Shown one piece after another: positions 11,402 through 23,566 of a stretch of DNA of 52,470 nucleotides. A program made the translations under genes and the position numbers. Location of the stretch: NCBI GenBank assembly GCA_003049485.1, contig PYST01000287.1:1-52470 (forward strand), read 5' to 3'. The stretch is from Ophioceras dolichostomum (Eukaryota; Ascomycota; Sordariomycetes; Magnaporthales; Ophioceraceae). Position 1 is the first letter of the stretch; each line of letters starts with the position of its first letter. Below the pieces are notes generated by a model. The model was given only the letters and a program-made list of their open reading frames with translations. It searched no databases and was not told the origin of the DNA.

Positions 11402-14400
11402 CTAGGCCGAACTGGTCGGCTCCTCCTCGCTGGACACATCAGACTGGGACTCCTCCTCCTGTGACAACGACGGGTTGGAAGAGGTGGTGGTGGTGGTGGT
11501 GGCGGTGGCGGTGGTGGTTGTGGCGGCGGTCTTTGCGTCCCCCGCTGCTTCTGCGGGCGGCGACGTCCGCACGGGGACGACGATGGGCGCAAAGCTGGAC
11601 CCGAGAGCGGCGACAGCCCGGCCTGTCTGATCTGCAGCAGGAATGTAATTGGCGCCTTTGCTGCTGTAAGAAGAAGAGACCACCATTGGGCCACGGAAGC
11701 CTGCGCGAGCGGCTGCGGCTGCGGGAGCGGGAGCGAGGGCATCACCCCGCATGCTACCACCTCTGCCACCAGGGAAGCCAATGCCGCTGCCGCCATTTAC
11801 CCCTCCTCCGAGGGTTAGGGATGGGTCTGCTGGGTTGGTGAATCCCGCGTGGCCGTTGGCGTGGCCGTTGGCATGGCCGTTGGTGTGGCCGTTGGCGTGG
11901 CCGTTCGCGTGGATCGGCAGCATCACACCACCGCCAACAGGGCCGTGGTCCGTGCCGGCCATGCCGGCCATTCTGGCCATGGCAAGCGCCGTGAAGCCGG
12001 GTTGGTAGTAGGGCAGGGGGGGGCCAGGCGCCGACAAATGCCCGGCCGGCATTGGCGGTAGAGCCGGGTGATGATGATGCCCAGCAGAGCCATTAGGGAA
12101 GACGAGCCACTGTAGGTGAGGTTGAGGGTGAGGATACGGCATGGTAGTGGGGTATATGCCTGGATTCGGATACATCTGGTTGTGTTGCTGCGGAATCGGC
12201 TGCGGAATCAGCTGCTGGATTGCCTGTTGAATAGGCTGCTGTTGAGGCGCCTGTTGGTGGAGACCTTGGGGCTGGGGCATCGGCAGTTGTGGCTGTTGCT
12301 GCCGAGGACGAGGCGGCCCCCATGCCCCGCCACCGACACCGTTCACAGTCCTCGGCCAGGTACGCGGCCGCCGGGCCTTGCGGTACCACGATCGGGGCTC
12401 GGCGCCGACCTCGTAGTACCTGATCCTCATCAGGGGGTCCGTGGCCATGACGTTGTTCTCCAGCCCAAACCTCACCAGGACGGCCGGCGGCGTGGTCGAC
12501 ACCTGGAACAGGTTCACCCGGTTCTCGAGCCGCCCAAGCTCCGGCACCCACATCCTGACGAAGTCGCCGTCCCTGTCGTAGTCAACCGCCTGCTTGATCG
12601 GGTTGAAGATGCGCGACTCCCCGCGCGGGTCGTTGCCGACGCCGGCGACGTAGCCCCAGTTCGCCCAGTTTGAGCACACGTCGTAGTCGACGAGCATCTG
12701 CTCGTAGTAGGCCGCCCCGTACCGCCAGTCGATGCTGAGGTGCTTGGCCAGGAAGTTTGCCACGTTCTGGCGGGCCCTGTTGGACTGTATTGTTCCTCGA
12801 ATTCCCCTCTCTACGGTCAGTGTTGGATCCTGAGACGTCCCGAGGCAGAGAAATGGGAGCTAGATAATTGTGACTTGTGGAAAGTGGGGGTGGGGGTGGA
12901 GGTGGTTGGGAAGACGAACAGTATATCCGCAATGCTGCAGCTCCCTCACACTGGCGTCGACGAATCCGATACCCGTGGTCCCCTGCTTGAATCGCTCCAG
13001 CTTGGCCTGGATCACCGGGTCGGACGGTGACAGCCACTGCCTCCCCGGAGACGATGGCCGGCCAGTACTGCTAGTACTGTTGGTAGACGACCCGTCCGAG
13101 CTGTTGCCTTGCTGCAGGTTCTTAGCGCCCTGGAAGCCGTACAGGCTGAAGAGGGCGTTGCCGTACTTGCGGGCACAAAGACGCATATAGTCGCGCCACA
13201 CGAGCTCGTAGCGAATGGAATGGGTGTTCGCATTCTCCCCCTCACCGAATCCAGGGACGTCTTTGAGCTTCTCATCGGTGCCGTCCTCGTAGGCCTTGAG
13301 CATGTGGTGTATCTGCCGGGCGGTGAGACATCCCTGCGCCAGGAAAGCCGAGAGCTTGGTGCTGTAGTCGAGGCCGACGAGCTGGTTACGGGACTCCTTG
13401 TAGGTGGCCAACAGTCCGCAGCGGGAGACGTGCTTTAGTCTTTCGTGGGCACACCGCTCTCCGCCGCGGAAGGGGCTGCTGTTGATGTGGTTTGGGGCCG
13501 CCGGTCGATTGTTGCTGGTGCAGTCTCGCACCGGATCGACGAGGCAGTCGACAAGCTCGGTCAACGTCTCCGGCAGAACGAACGGGCCATGTTGGTCGGG
13601 GATCCTCGCATCTTCTGGGAACCACAGCAGTTGGCCTTTCTCCGGCTTCGGTAAAACGGGCTGGGGATGATCTGAGAGGTTTTTGAGGGAGTTCTTGTAG
13701 GTCGTGAACACGTCGGGTAGATCCTTTGGGTCGTTGAACGGGAGCTTGCGGCTGTTGAGAAATGGGAGGTAAAAAAGGAAGAAGCAAAGTAGTCGTCGTC
13801 AGTGCACATGTTGTGGGCGCGGTCTCTGCAGTTTCCTTGGGGGTAGAAGGGCTCCCGAGGGAGAAGGGATCCCGAGGGAGAAGGGATGGGTGAAGGGGCA
13901 CGAGAGGGAAGGGGGGTGGGCCGTTGGAAAGAGACAGGAAACTCACTCATCCACGAAGTACTTCTCGTCCACCCAGAGCTTGAAGCCGAAGCCATTGGCC
14001 TCGCACGCAGCAGCGACTTTCTCTTCGTCCTTCTTCTCCTCGAAGCCCTCCTCCGATGTCATCCAGACCGCTCCCTTTTCGAAGCCCTTGGCCTTGAGTC
14101 CCTTCAAAAGCGCCTCGGTGGTGTCGTCGAACATCCCAACCCTCATCAGCAGCCCACTTCCCAGTTCCTCGAGGGACCGTTTCATGTCCCAGACGCACTC
14201 GCTGATGAACTTCGCCCTGTGCGGGCCGCACCGCCAGAACTGGTCAAACTGCCTCGCTGCGGGGTAAGGAGATTGGGTATTTCGGCCCTTTCCCTGGCTC
14301 CTTGGGAAGACGAGACCGGAGACATCCATTTGATGAGCCGGGAATATGTAGACGGGCAGACAATGGGTGAACCCATGGTCTTCTGTTGCGAGGTGGTGGA

Positions 14401-14482
14401 GGATTGGGTTGTCGGCTACCCGAAGGTCCTTCCGGGCCAGAATAATCACGATATTGTCGCCTTCGCTCATGGTCGTTGCCAA
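11402..14482 (-). CDS. CRY-DASH (cryptochrome/photolyase family)
   Basis: 916-aa flavoprotein of the DASH cryptochrome clade, which binds FAD and an antenna cofactor and acts on single-stranded DNA or RNA in light responses. Exons 14482-13947, 13751-12920 and 12784-11402 join in frame. Exon 1 holds the photolyase N-terminal domain (IVIILARKDLRVADNPIL). The exon 1-2 junction gives the DASH hallmark LPDVFTTYK. Exon 2 has the FAD-binding segment (GLLATYKESRN, LDYSTKLSAFLAQGCL) and exon 3 SNRARQNVANFLAKHL and DWRYGAAYYEQMLVDYD. Past the core, about 320 residues are disordered: Gln/Pro-rich, a six-unit NGHA repeat, a GGRGG patch, then a Thr run and an acidic tail. Neurospora CRY-DASH also has a long tail, but this one is longer. 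Confidence 0.93.
11847..11912. repeat. 12-bp tandem repeat coding NGHA units in CRY-DASH
   Basis: About five and a half copies of GTGGCCGTTGGC in the plus strand encode Asn-Gly-His-Ala tetrapeptides in the CRY-DASH tail. Third-position variants show it is not a very recent expansion. Confidence 0.85.
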
Positions 14483-15151
14483 GAAGTTCCCGAGTGGACG
14501 GATTCGTCTCAGTGAGTGTTTTGTTTTGGCTGATATTCGAGAGCTCGAATAACCTGAAGGAATACTGCGGAAAAGGTCTAAGGCGCCAGGTTAGCAGGTC
14601 ACCTAGAGGGGAGCATGACGATCAAGCAGGCGTCGGGTTGTTTCCAATAAACGGCCGGTACGTGTTGGGAGAGTAACTCAGGAGGATAACGTCGTCTCTC
14701 TCGCACAATGCCATCTAGTAGCGTGTGGCTATATGCCTAGAAGCAGGAAGAAGGGATACACACACGACCAAGACACGCGTTTAGCGATGACTGCTGACCG
14801 GCAGGTGGATTATCATCCAGCGGCGAATCGCAACCTAGGTCTTCCGGGCCACACCACGAAATGATAACAAGGCACTTCTCCAACCTCTCTGTGGCGGTGG
14901 TGGTGTGATAGCGAAAGAGAAAAAAAATATGAGCTGAAGGTAAGGATGGATGCCTAGGGTGCTTGTGTAACTACGACCAGGCGAGCCTGTATTTATCAGC
15001 CAATGGTTGACAAGGTCAAGCACTGAGCGGGATGGCAGTAGTAGTATGTGACGTTAGTGGTAGCGGGCACCGGGGGGGCTCACGGTCTGGTCTGGCAAAT
15101 ATGGAGGATTCTGTGACAAGAGCTAGTGACGCAGCTTTCCTGGGATCTTAG
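14483..15151. other. CRY-DASH upstream region
   Basis: 669 bases of non-coding sequence, the presumed 5' region of CRY-DASH. No specific light-response element could be assigned with confidence. Confidence 0.4.
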
Positions 15152-15727
15152 GTGAACGAGCTCAGGTCGTTCATATTCTTACTTTGCGGGGAAGAAATGA
15201 GGTTGTGCAAGAGGTTGAGTTTGTATCAATGGATGCTAGTGGTGGGAGAGGGGGTGTGGGAAGGTATTGGGAGTGCTCTGTCCCTGGCTATTCAAGGGGT
15301 TGATACCCTAGCAGGCCTAACTTTGGGGATTGAGGCGCAAAGGTATTGTGGGATAGACGACGTAGTGCCCAGCTCGTGGGATATCGCCGCTTTGTATGTC
15401 TTTGGTTGCCTTGAGGGGGTCTGTTGGCTTTGGTTTCTCGAGCACTTAGGTGGGCAAAATCCCAGGTTAGTCTCGGGCCTGCGAAAGAAGGACGCCGTCA
15501 TCAATATGCAACGGACGACCGACCAAGACGCCAAAAAAGAGGCAACCTTGCGGCACTTAGGGGTGCGCGCTAATATCCGTTGGAACCTGGGAAGTTCCGC
15601 TTTCCGTCACCGCCACTCGAGGGTGAAAGGGGGAAATGAGATGGGAGGTTGGGAGGTTGGGGACGCTGAAGAAGGTGTTGGGAGAATTGTTGAAGAAGAG
15701 GCGCGGTCTAAAACGGCCAACGGTTGA
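15152..15727 (+). CDS. Orphan 191-aa open frame
   Basis: A single uninterrupted frame. The first 110 residues are moderately hydrophobic and Trp/Gly-rich (WMLVVGEGVWEGIGSALSL, YVFGCLEGVCWLWFLEHLGG); the tail is charged. No motif or family recognised. Codon choice lacks the strong third-position C/G bias of the certain genes in this window, so it may be chance or a decayed gene. Confidence 0.25.
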   Translation: MNELRSFIFLLCGEEMRLCKRLSLYQWMLVVGEGVWEGIGSALSLAIQGVDTLAGLTLGIEAQRYCGIDDVVPSSWDIAALYVFGCLEGVCWLWFLEHLGGQNPRLVSGLRKKDAVINMQRTTDQDAKKEATLRHLGVRANIRWNLGSSAFRHRHSRVKGGNEMGGWEVGDAEEGVGRIVEEEARSKTANG

Positions 15728-17227
15728 ACGCTAGTACATCTCAAGCCTGGGAGCCTGGGTAGAGGCGAAGGACCATCGCTTGCTCAGTCGCCCGTCCTGT
15801 TGTTGAACGGCCGGTTCATACGACCGGTGCACTTTGGGATGGCGGCTTGGGGCTTGGGGTTTTAAACTACTGGGACAGATGTGAAGGGAATAGGGGCCGA
15901 ACCTTGGGGTTCTAGGCTCGGGACGGGACTCCTCACCGTCATTCTTTTCTCCTAGCCGTTCATCTGCTGTTTGTTTGCTTTCCCAGCCAACAGAGACTGG
16001 GCACACTAGTAGTGTCGTAATTGAGGCATCATCTGCATTAAGTTTGCGAGAGCGAGAAGAGAGGGAGAGGGGCCAAGAAATATCATTACATCAAGACGTT
16101 CTATGACGAGACCTAAGTAGGTGCACATGCAGGCACAGGACGGTTGGCCAGGAGCCGTCCCACTTGTTACGAAGGTGCCTTCAACGTCGTCGGTGGGCAT
16201 GCGTAAGAGAATTTGACACCCCTATTTTTCCGTCATGATGCAGTGAACAAGGCTGTGTACTAGTACTGACGCAGACGCCTGGCCAGGTCGTCGAGGTGTC
16301 GGCAGTTCGTAGCGTCTTGGCATCTGAGCTTTAGATCGAGAACCTTTCAGAGATCGAATTCTACAGGGCAAATCTGGTCGAGACTGCGAAACTCAGAAGA
16401 CCACCAGCACTGGTTGCGTCAATAACCGTCAATGACCGAAGTTTCAGGCGCTACAAAACGTCAGCGCAAGCAGGTGGCAGCCATGTGTACGGGCAGTATT
16501 TCGGACGTGGCTGTTCAGGGCAAACTTTAATAAAATAAATAAATAAAGAAAGAAAGAAACTTGAGCGGACCCGAGCTCTTTCGAGCCGTCACTCCGCAGC
16601 AGACCTACGTACTTGGTACCAGCGAGTGATGTTTGATGATCCAACGTGGTCAGTGTACGTGGCCCCTCAAGACGCTGGGACGAGACTGGGACGAGAGCGT
16701 CTCCCGACGGTTAGTGAGGTCATCGATGAGAGCCGGTGAAAGCTTGACCTGCGGTCGCTGGCACAGACATTGAGGGTTTCAGTCTTGGCGACTGGCCTCG
16801 ACGGCTCAGGGATCCCGGCCAGGGTCGACGAGCTAATGGATTTACACGCTGAGCAGGTACCTGACCTCATCAGTGCGGGATCTAGATACCTAATCCTAAT
16901 CCTACGAAATTTCCATGGTAAGTTCCGCTCATGCCCCCAGGCGCTCTTGCTATGATCCCTGGCTGCCTGGCTGGGCGAGCTTGGATGCCCCGGGGCGCCC
17001 GGCGCATTGCCCTCCACCCGCCGCCGAACGCCTAGATCAGCCACTAAGGTACTAGCTAGTAGCTCCGTCGAGCGTTCCACCTCAGTTAGCGTGAAGATGT
17101 TCGTGAGCTCGACCGCCTCGTTCCGTCTGGTCGGGACCGACGCAATGACTTCTTCAGGCTAGAGGTCAAGGTGGGAGAGGTAGCGGTCAGGCGTTAACGC
17201 CACGTCCCACTTGGTAGGTGCCTAACG

Positions 17228-17272
17228 CTGGTGGGTAGTACGCTGTTGGGTAGCACGCTGTTGGGTAGTACG
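17228..17272. repeat. 15-bp tandem repeat, three copies
   Basis: Three consecutive near-identical units of GGTGGGTAGTACGCT / GTTGGGTAGCACGCT / GTTGGGTAGTACGGA. No coding context. Confidence 0.75.
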
Positions 17273-19966
17273 GATTGCCTTTCAGCTTCAATCATCCTTC
17301 CACCTTTCGCCCCTCCATTCTTCAGCAAAAGTTGGCAGCACGCATATGGACGCCGTCTCCAACCTAACCCTTTCTCCACGATTCCCCAGCCAGTCCTCAC
17401 GATTCCACGAGGGAAGAATGCCGGCGGTGAGTGAGTGTCGTTTGGGCTGGAAGTGGCTTTTTTGGTTTGGGTGCGGTACTAAATTCTCTCACATGTGCCC
17501 AACGAACTTCGGCTGGACCCCAACATCGACGCCTCCCGTCTTGGGCAAACAAATATCTCAGGATGGACTTCTTATATTCCAGCGTATTTCCACCACTGCT
17601 GCTGCTGCCATTACGCACTTTAGCATATATAAACCTATATCAGAGCAAATATACGGGAGTGTACATAGACGGGTGTTCCGCGACGCCTCTTGACGCCACC
17701 GGAACTTCCCCCGCGCCACTCAACGCGACCCCGTCGTTTCCAAAACCCGTATTTCACGCACCCTATGGTCCTATCATTTATGGATATGGGAGCTGCTTAT
17801 ATTGATGGACAACTAATAACCAAGGGGTCGACATCAAAGTCCACCCCATACGGTTCAGGGTCAGAACGCCTGTCGACGGAACATTCTTCCTTCCCGCTTC
17901 ACTTCCAGCCTGTGAGGCAGCCGGCCGTTCATGAACCGGATCTCAGTAGCAGTCTGTCTGCCTCAGCGCAGCCCTCGTAAAGATTTTGCGGTAAGATAAA
18001 ATACATCCTAGCAAGCTAGGCTGGGTAGAACCACGGACGGGGCACACGACGGGTGCGCATATTCGTGACGTTTGAAGGCTGTGGAAGATGCCATAGAACA
18101 CAGGCGAGTCCTGGCCGAGCGGCGGCCGGGTGCTTCTAGCCTCCCTGCCTGCCTGCCCGCGTTGCCTTTAGCCAGAGTTCGGTATGACTGTCATTCGAAT
18201 CGCCATTCAAGGATGCACTTTGTCTAAGAGGGGGTCAAGGGTGGCCACCAGCACTGGCCATCAGTGCGGTAGGAATGAGTACCTACTAGAGAACTACCAG
18301 CCAGTTAGCCACATCGTATAAACGTGTCTATTTGCGCAACTCTCGCCTGCACGAGTTGTACGGGTCAGATAGTCCACCTACGCAGTTGGCAGTGAGGCAG
18401 TCTCTAAGTATGTTATACCGCTCATCATCAGCCCGGCTCAACCGGGTCCAAGTCCTGTACTCGGCGACTTTTCTCGGAGAGATATTCTGCCACCCGGCCC
18501 ATCGGTATATCCCCAAAAGCGCAACCCAACTTAGCTTGTGCTTCAGCTTGTCTCAGTGTCTGTCTGTCTGTCTCTCATGCAGGGTCCTTGTATGGCCTGA
18601 AACGGAACGATCGCAGGTCGTGGCTTACGACTGTCGCGTGCCAAACAACCTTTAGCATGCCTTGCCGTAAAACAACGAAGGCAAGTCGTACTTCCCAGAC
18701 ACCACTCAGAGAGCATAGAGGGCATAGAAAGCCTACAGCCCTCGAGTATGGGTGGGCTCTAACCCATCTAGTCTAGACCCACCGGCACCCACCCCGTTCT
18801 CCCATGATACCTAGTATTGGCTGTAGGTGTTGCTGGTAGCCACGACGGCGCCCACACCGCCCGCACGGCCCGACGTGCGTGCCCGGGGAAATGCCCGTCC
18901 GGCGCTGGGTGATGTACTCCGAGCCATCCTACTACAATACAGTTGTGTATTATTAGACGATGATCCAGACATTGATGTCTGCTCGGACCCTACGAGCTGG
19001 TTACCAGAAGGGGTTCGGAGCGGAAACATAGTGCTGTACGACTGATCGATCCTTGATGAAAGCTACAATCTATAGTCAGGAGCTGAGCTATACACCACCA
19101 GCACTAGGACACTAGGAAGGGATAGCGAAATAGAGTCCACGCCTAATTCATGGCAAAACATGGCACATGTAGCCGAAAAGAGACATCAGAGCCAACAGTG
19201 AAGAGGTGCTACAGACTTGGCTAAACATTTCGAGGTGGGAAACAAAAGAGAATGATGGAGAAACCAGAGTGTACAACACCATGTCTTGTGTTTCCTCCCT
19301 ATCCAAAATGGACCTTATCGCAAGTGTTCTCGTCGCAGAATGCTTCTCGACCGCTTCCTCGAGAGGCAGGAGAGCACCAGCGAGGCAATGGCTGACGGCT
19401 CTGGGTCAGCCGGTCTATACCTGGGCACCCTAAACTCGTGCTTCGAACAACGATGGTCAGGAGGCTTCAAGTCCACAGTAATGACTTCTCTGGGCTGCTG
19501 GATGGTGATGTTGAAGACTTGCCAACATAACTGCACCTGTGGCGGCCACAGTCTCCCCAACCTCTTCCAGCGTAAAGCATCTCTTGAAGGTCCAACATCA
19601 CTGTGACGTGCTCAGTGCGTCCGTGTCTTGTCGTCTAGAAGCGTCCAGCTCAGGTGGTCGGTCGGCCGTACAGCCAGGGAAGTCATCGCACCCTCCATCT
19701 TCTTCTCTAGAAACAAAGCCGCCGAACATGGTGTAAATCTGAATTGGAACTCGCCAAAGGGTCGAAAAGCTTGTCGAGCGTCGAGGCACGGCGATGCAAT
19801 ATCGATGGCGTCGTGAAGAAGGAAGTGGGTCCCACTCAAAAGTAAGACTGGTCATAAGTATTGGGTCGTGGATGTTCGATTCTGCACTTCACCCGACCAC
19901 TGTCAGGCTCCGAGTCCCCAACAAACCTGGAAACCCGGGAAATCACGGATTGCCTTGTATCACTGC

Positions 19967-19985
19967 CTACCTACCTACCTACCTT
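19967..19985. repeat. ACCT microsatellite
   Basis: Four to five ACCT units about 60 bases upstream of the HeLo-HET start codon. One of many AGGT/ACCT arrays in this window. Confidence 0.8.
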
Positions 19986-20045
19986 AGTAGTAGTTCCATC
20001 TCCCCGCCACCTACATTGGACCTTTGATATCTCAATACGAAAGCC

Positions 20046-23000
20046 ATGGATCTGATGTTTCGTAGAAGAGGCGGGCAGCCGCAGCCTGTTGCTCCGATCC
20101 TGGAGCTCTTCGACATCGTCGTCACCACTCCGGGAGGCCACTCGCATACCTTCGACCAGCTGTGCAAAAGGGTGAGATTCGTCCGCCACCAAATTCATCC
20201 TGAGACGCTGCCGCATGGTACTACCTACCAGGTAATTAGTAGTTAGCAAAATCTGACAGGCGACCTCCGCAGCTTTCCCTCTGCAGATTCCGGTTCATCA
20301 CCTGGGCGGAAACCTTCGGGCTGGTTTCCGGCACAGAGTCCATCTACGCGGAAGCCGTCGGTGCCGGTCCGCGAAGCCAAAACAATGACGTGGAGCTCCG
20401 AGCTGCCCTGGGGAGGGCGTGGAAAGACCTTCACACCGCCATCCTGTTTGCCAACATCTTCACCGAGCGCTTCGAGCTCCGCGGCAGCGACACTGCGTCT
20501 CAGGAGGAGGAACTCCGACAAGCCGCGTCAATCACGCTTCCCATCCACCACGATCGCTTTGAAGCCGTCAAGAGCCGGATTCGGGAACAGCAGCAAGCGC
20601 AGTTTCGAACGACATCGTGGACTGTTAGTCGGTGGACGGTCCACGATCTTATCACTTTCGCGGCCGCCGTCGGGGAGATCGAGGGCATGATCCGCACTCT
20701 CGAAGCGGCTCCAACTTCTCCGGGAGCTCTTAGAGACGGACAGTTCCTCCTCGACCAGGGGACGCAAGTGATTTCAGGGGCGGCCAGTATGTTCCTCTTT
20801 CAGAACTCCCTGGTCGACGAACGGCGGGCAAGCTCCCTCTCAAAGCTCCAACTCGTGGCTACGAAACGCTTGAAGGCGATGGCCCAGGCGGGAGCACTCA
20901 GGGGTCCGGCCGGCAACCCCCCTTCTTCGAGACAACAACCCAGGGCTTCAGAGACATCGATGTTGTGCGGCGCATGCAGCACGATTACCCTGCCCATGCT
21001 TGTGCATGGCTTCCAGCATGCCCATGACATATACCAGGTCGTCGAGTCCGTGGAGCGCTGCAAACTCTGTGCCCTTCTCTTGCATGAGTATAGGCACCAG
21101 GCCTGCTCCCCAAACACGGCACCATGCACCAAGAGACACGGTGACCGTCTGACCTTCGCGATATCCCCGCCGGAGCGAGGCATGGGAGGCACGCGGACGG
21201 CAGATTTCAGGCTCGACGGTTATCACCGAGGCAGGCTTGTTCGCATATTCGGACGAGAAGGTATGTGTCGATTGTGCGTGTCAGCCAACTCGGCCAGAAT
21301 GGAGGCTAACTATGTGCATTGCCCCTAACCTACAGAATCGGGGCTGTTCAGGAGCGGCATCCTGACACTCCGAGATGAGCAGCCCGCCGACTCCCCGCGC
21401 AATATCCGCTTGCTCCAGAACTGGCTCAAGGACTGCTGCACGACCCACGATGACTGCAGCCACGGGCTCTATTCGGGAAGTCGGTTCGACGACCTTTCGG
21501 GATCTACACCGCTCCCGTTCAGGGTCATCGACGTCGGGGCTGGCGACGGTTCCCAAACCTCACGTCTTGTAACCACGGCCGGCCGCGCCACGGGACGATA
21601 CCTGACGCTGAGCCACTGCTGGGGCAAGACGCCCGTACCGAAGACGACGAGGAGGACCGTAGATGCGTGGCACGAGCAGCTTCCCGAGGACCAGCTGTCC
21701 AAGACGTTCCTGGACGCTGTTTGGCTCACGAGGCAGCTTGGCGAGCGGTTCCTCTGGATCGACTCGCTCTGCATTGTCCAGGACGACCCGGCAGACCTTG
21801 CAACACAGATCGGTCTGATGGGAGCCATATTCGAGCAATCCTACTGCACGATTGCAGCCGTCGACGCCAAAGGCCACGACGGCGCCCTGCCCGACCGGGG
21901 ATTGTTTCTCAGCGGACTGACGCCGAACACAACGACGGTGCATCTTCGCTTGCCACACAAGCCGCTGCTGACCGATCCACGACGCCTCGACAGCACCTAC
22001 AACACCGAGGCGATCGAGGCATTGCGGAGACTTGAGGAGGAGGGCGACACGCCACCGGACCAAGTCCACGACATCTTCCTCCAGACGGTCCCAAAGAGGG
22101 CCGCCAGACAGGGACCCTTCCACACCATCTTGGAGAAGAAGGCGTGGTCCTCTCGCGGCTGGGTTTACCAGGAGAGAGAGCTATCCAGGCGGTGCATCTT
22201 CTTCCTCGAGGAAACGCTGGCTTGGAAGTGCAGCCGATATGTCGAGACCGAACGGGACGGCATCGACCGCCGGCATTGGCGTCTGCCGCTCTGGGCACGC
22301 AAGCGCTCCACGCTGAAGAACGTCACGTTCAGCGTCGAGTACCAGCTGCAGTCGACGTGGCAGCACATAGTCAGCAAGTACAGCGAGACGAAGCTGTCGT
22401 TCATCAGCGACAAGGCCAACGCGCTGGCGGGGCTGGAGGAGCGGCTGCGATGGTCCCACTGCGGCGCCAGGTTCCACTGCGGGCTTCTCGACTTCGGACC
22501 GAGGGAGATCTTCTGCCTGCAGCTGCTTTGGCTCCCCAAGATCGGCCGCCCTCGCTCAGTTATACCTATGGGCGACTCTCCCTTCCCTTCGTGGAGTTGG
22601 ATGGCCATCGACGGCGCCGTGGACTGGCTAGCGACTGGAGATCCACACCTCCCCGAAGCGTTAGTAGACATCGACGTCGGCGACGATGGCCCGTCACACA
22701 GTCTGCTACACCCCCTGTCACTAACCATCTCGGGTCCTTGCCAGGCCATTAAGCTTGGCCCGCTCATCAATGACATCCCCGACGCTAGCAGACGCGCTGG
22801 ATGGCATCCCCACAACCCAGGGGGCATGGGGGGTGTGGCGGAAGCACTCCTCGACGGCTCATCAACGCGGATCATCCTGTCCGCCATCAGCGGCAAGGTC
22901 ATCGGCTGGCTGCTGTTGGACTCGGACGCACCAACTGCCGAAGAGCCGTTAGCAGAGATGCTGGCCATCCCCTTCCTGCAATACCTGAAACCGGAAGAAC

Positions 23001-23254
23001 ACGACCCGATGTGCGTCGACTTTCTGGCGATAGCCGAGCGAGGCGCCGAGCGGACAAGCGGTGGCAGTGGCAGCTCTTCCTCCTCCGCGACACTCACCGA
23101 TGCCACTGCTGCTGCCGCCGCCGACGCCGGCTCTGAAGGCTCTGGCGACGCTGGCGTTCCGGACATCTACACCCGCGTCGGCCGAGGGAGAGTGCTGAAG
23201 GGTGCGCTCGACTGGCTCCAGAATTGCCACAACCGAAGCTTTACTTTGGTGTAG
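20046..23254 (+). CDS. HeLo-HET fusion protein (heterokaryon-incompatibility type)
   Basis: 1010-aa predicted protein; exons 20046-20171, 20273-21260 and 21336-23254 join in frame (3033 nt). The first GTGAGA donor was preferred over an in-phase GTAATT donor at 20232, which would leave a 41-bp intron. Residues about 15-245 follow the HeLo pattern of HET-S: LCRFRFITWAETFGL, then LRAALGRAWKDLHTAILFAN, then TSWTVSRWTVHDLITFAAAV. A middle part has Cys pairs (LCGAC, RCKLC). The HET domain starts near residue 460 (YLTLSHCWGKT), with FLWIDSLCIVQDD near 510 and RGWVYQERELSRR near 646. HeLo domains disrupt membranes on activation and HET domains trigger fungal cell death in non-self recognition, so a role in allorecognition is likely (inference). 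A Ser-rich, acidic stretch lies near the C-terminus. Confidence 0.85.
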
Positions 23255-23566
23255 CTTCAGCTCGTTCCCGAGCTCGCCACCCGCCCTCGCGATGCAGTGC
23301 AGTGCAGAACTGCAGCGACTCCATGAACTTTCGGCGAATATCCTATATCCAGTCAATGCGGCGGGTGCATCAAGTCCTACTAGCACTATGTACATGCTGC
23401 GAGCAACGCCTCTTCTATACCTGAGAACGAACGAATCCGACCATCCTCACGCGGCTCGCAGACGTATCCATCTATCTCTATTATGCAGTTGTAGTGATTT
23501 TCGAAAGCGCACTTCCAATCACCTAAAACAACAAAACAAGCCGACATTCGCACATAAGACCTAGTA
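23255..23566. other. Convergent intergenic spacer
   Basis: 312 bases between the HeLo-HET stop and the tripeptidyl peptidase stop; shared 3' region. No other feature seen. Confidence 0.6.

Larger units (their letters stand above)
15728..20045. other. 4.3-kb gene-poor stretch
   Basis: Only short open frames, dense in stops on both strands. A minus-strand stretch at about 16950-17150 (VELTNIFTLTEVERSTELL) and one near 19440-19600 read as protein-like fragments but could not be assigned. A 15-bp tandem repeat lies at 17228-17272 and an ACCT microsatellite at 19967-19985. Probably a graveyard of old gene fragments (inference). Confidence 0.5.

Noticed and set aside
16667..17080. 138-codon minus-strand frame with a protein-like start
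   Set aside because: Only about 40 residues look protein-like; no start context or family match, so treated as a possible fossil fragment.
18700..18800. GGGTGGGCTCTAACCCATC suggestive of telomere-like repeats
   Set aside because: It is a short imperfect inverted repeat, not a TTAGGG array.
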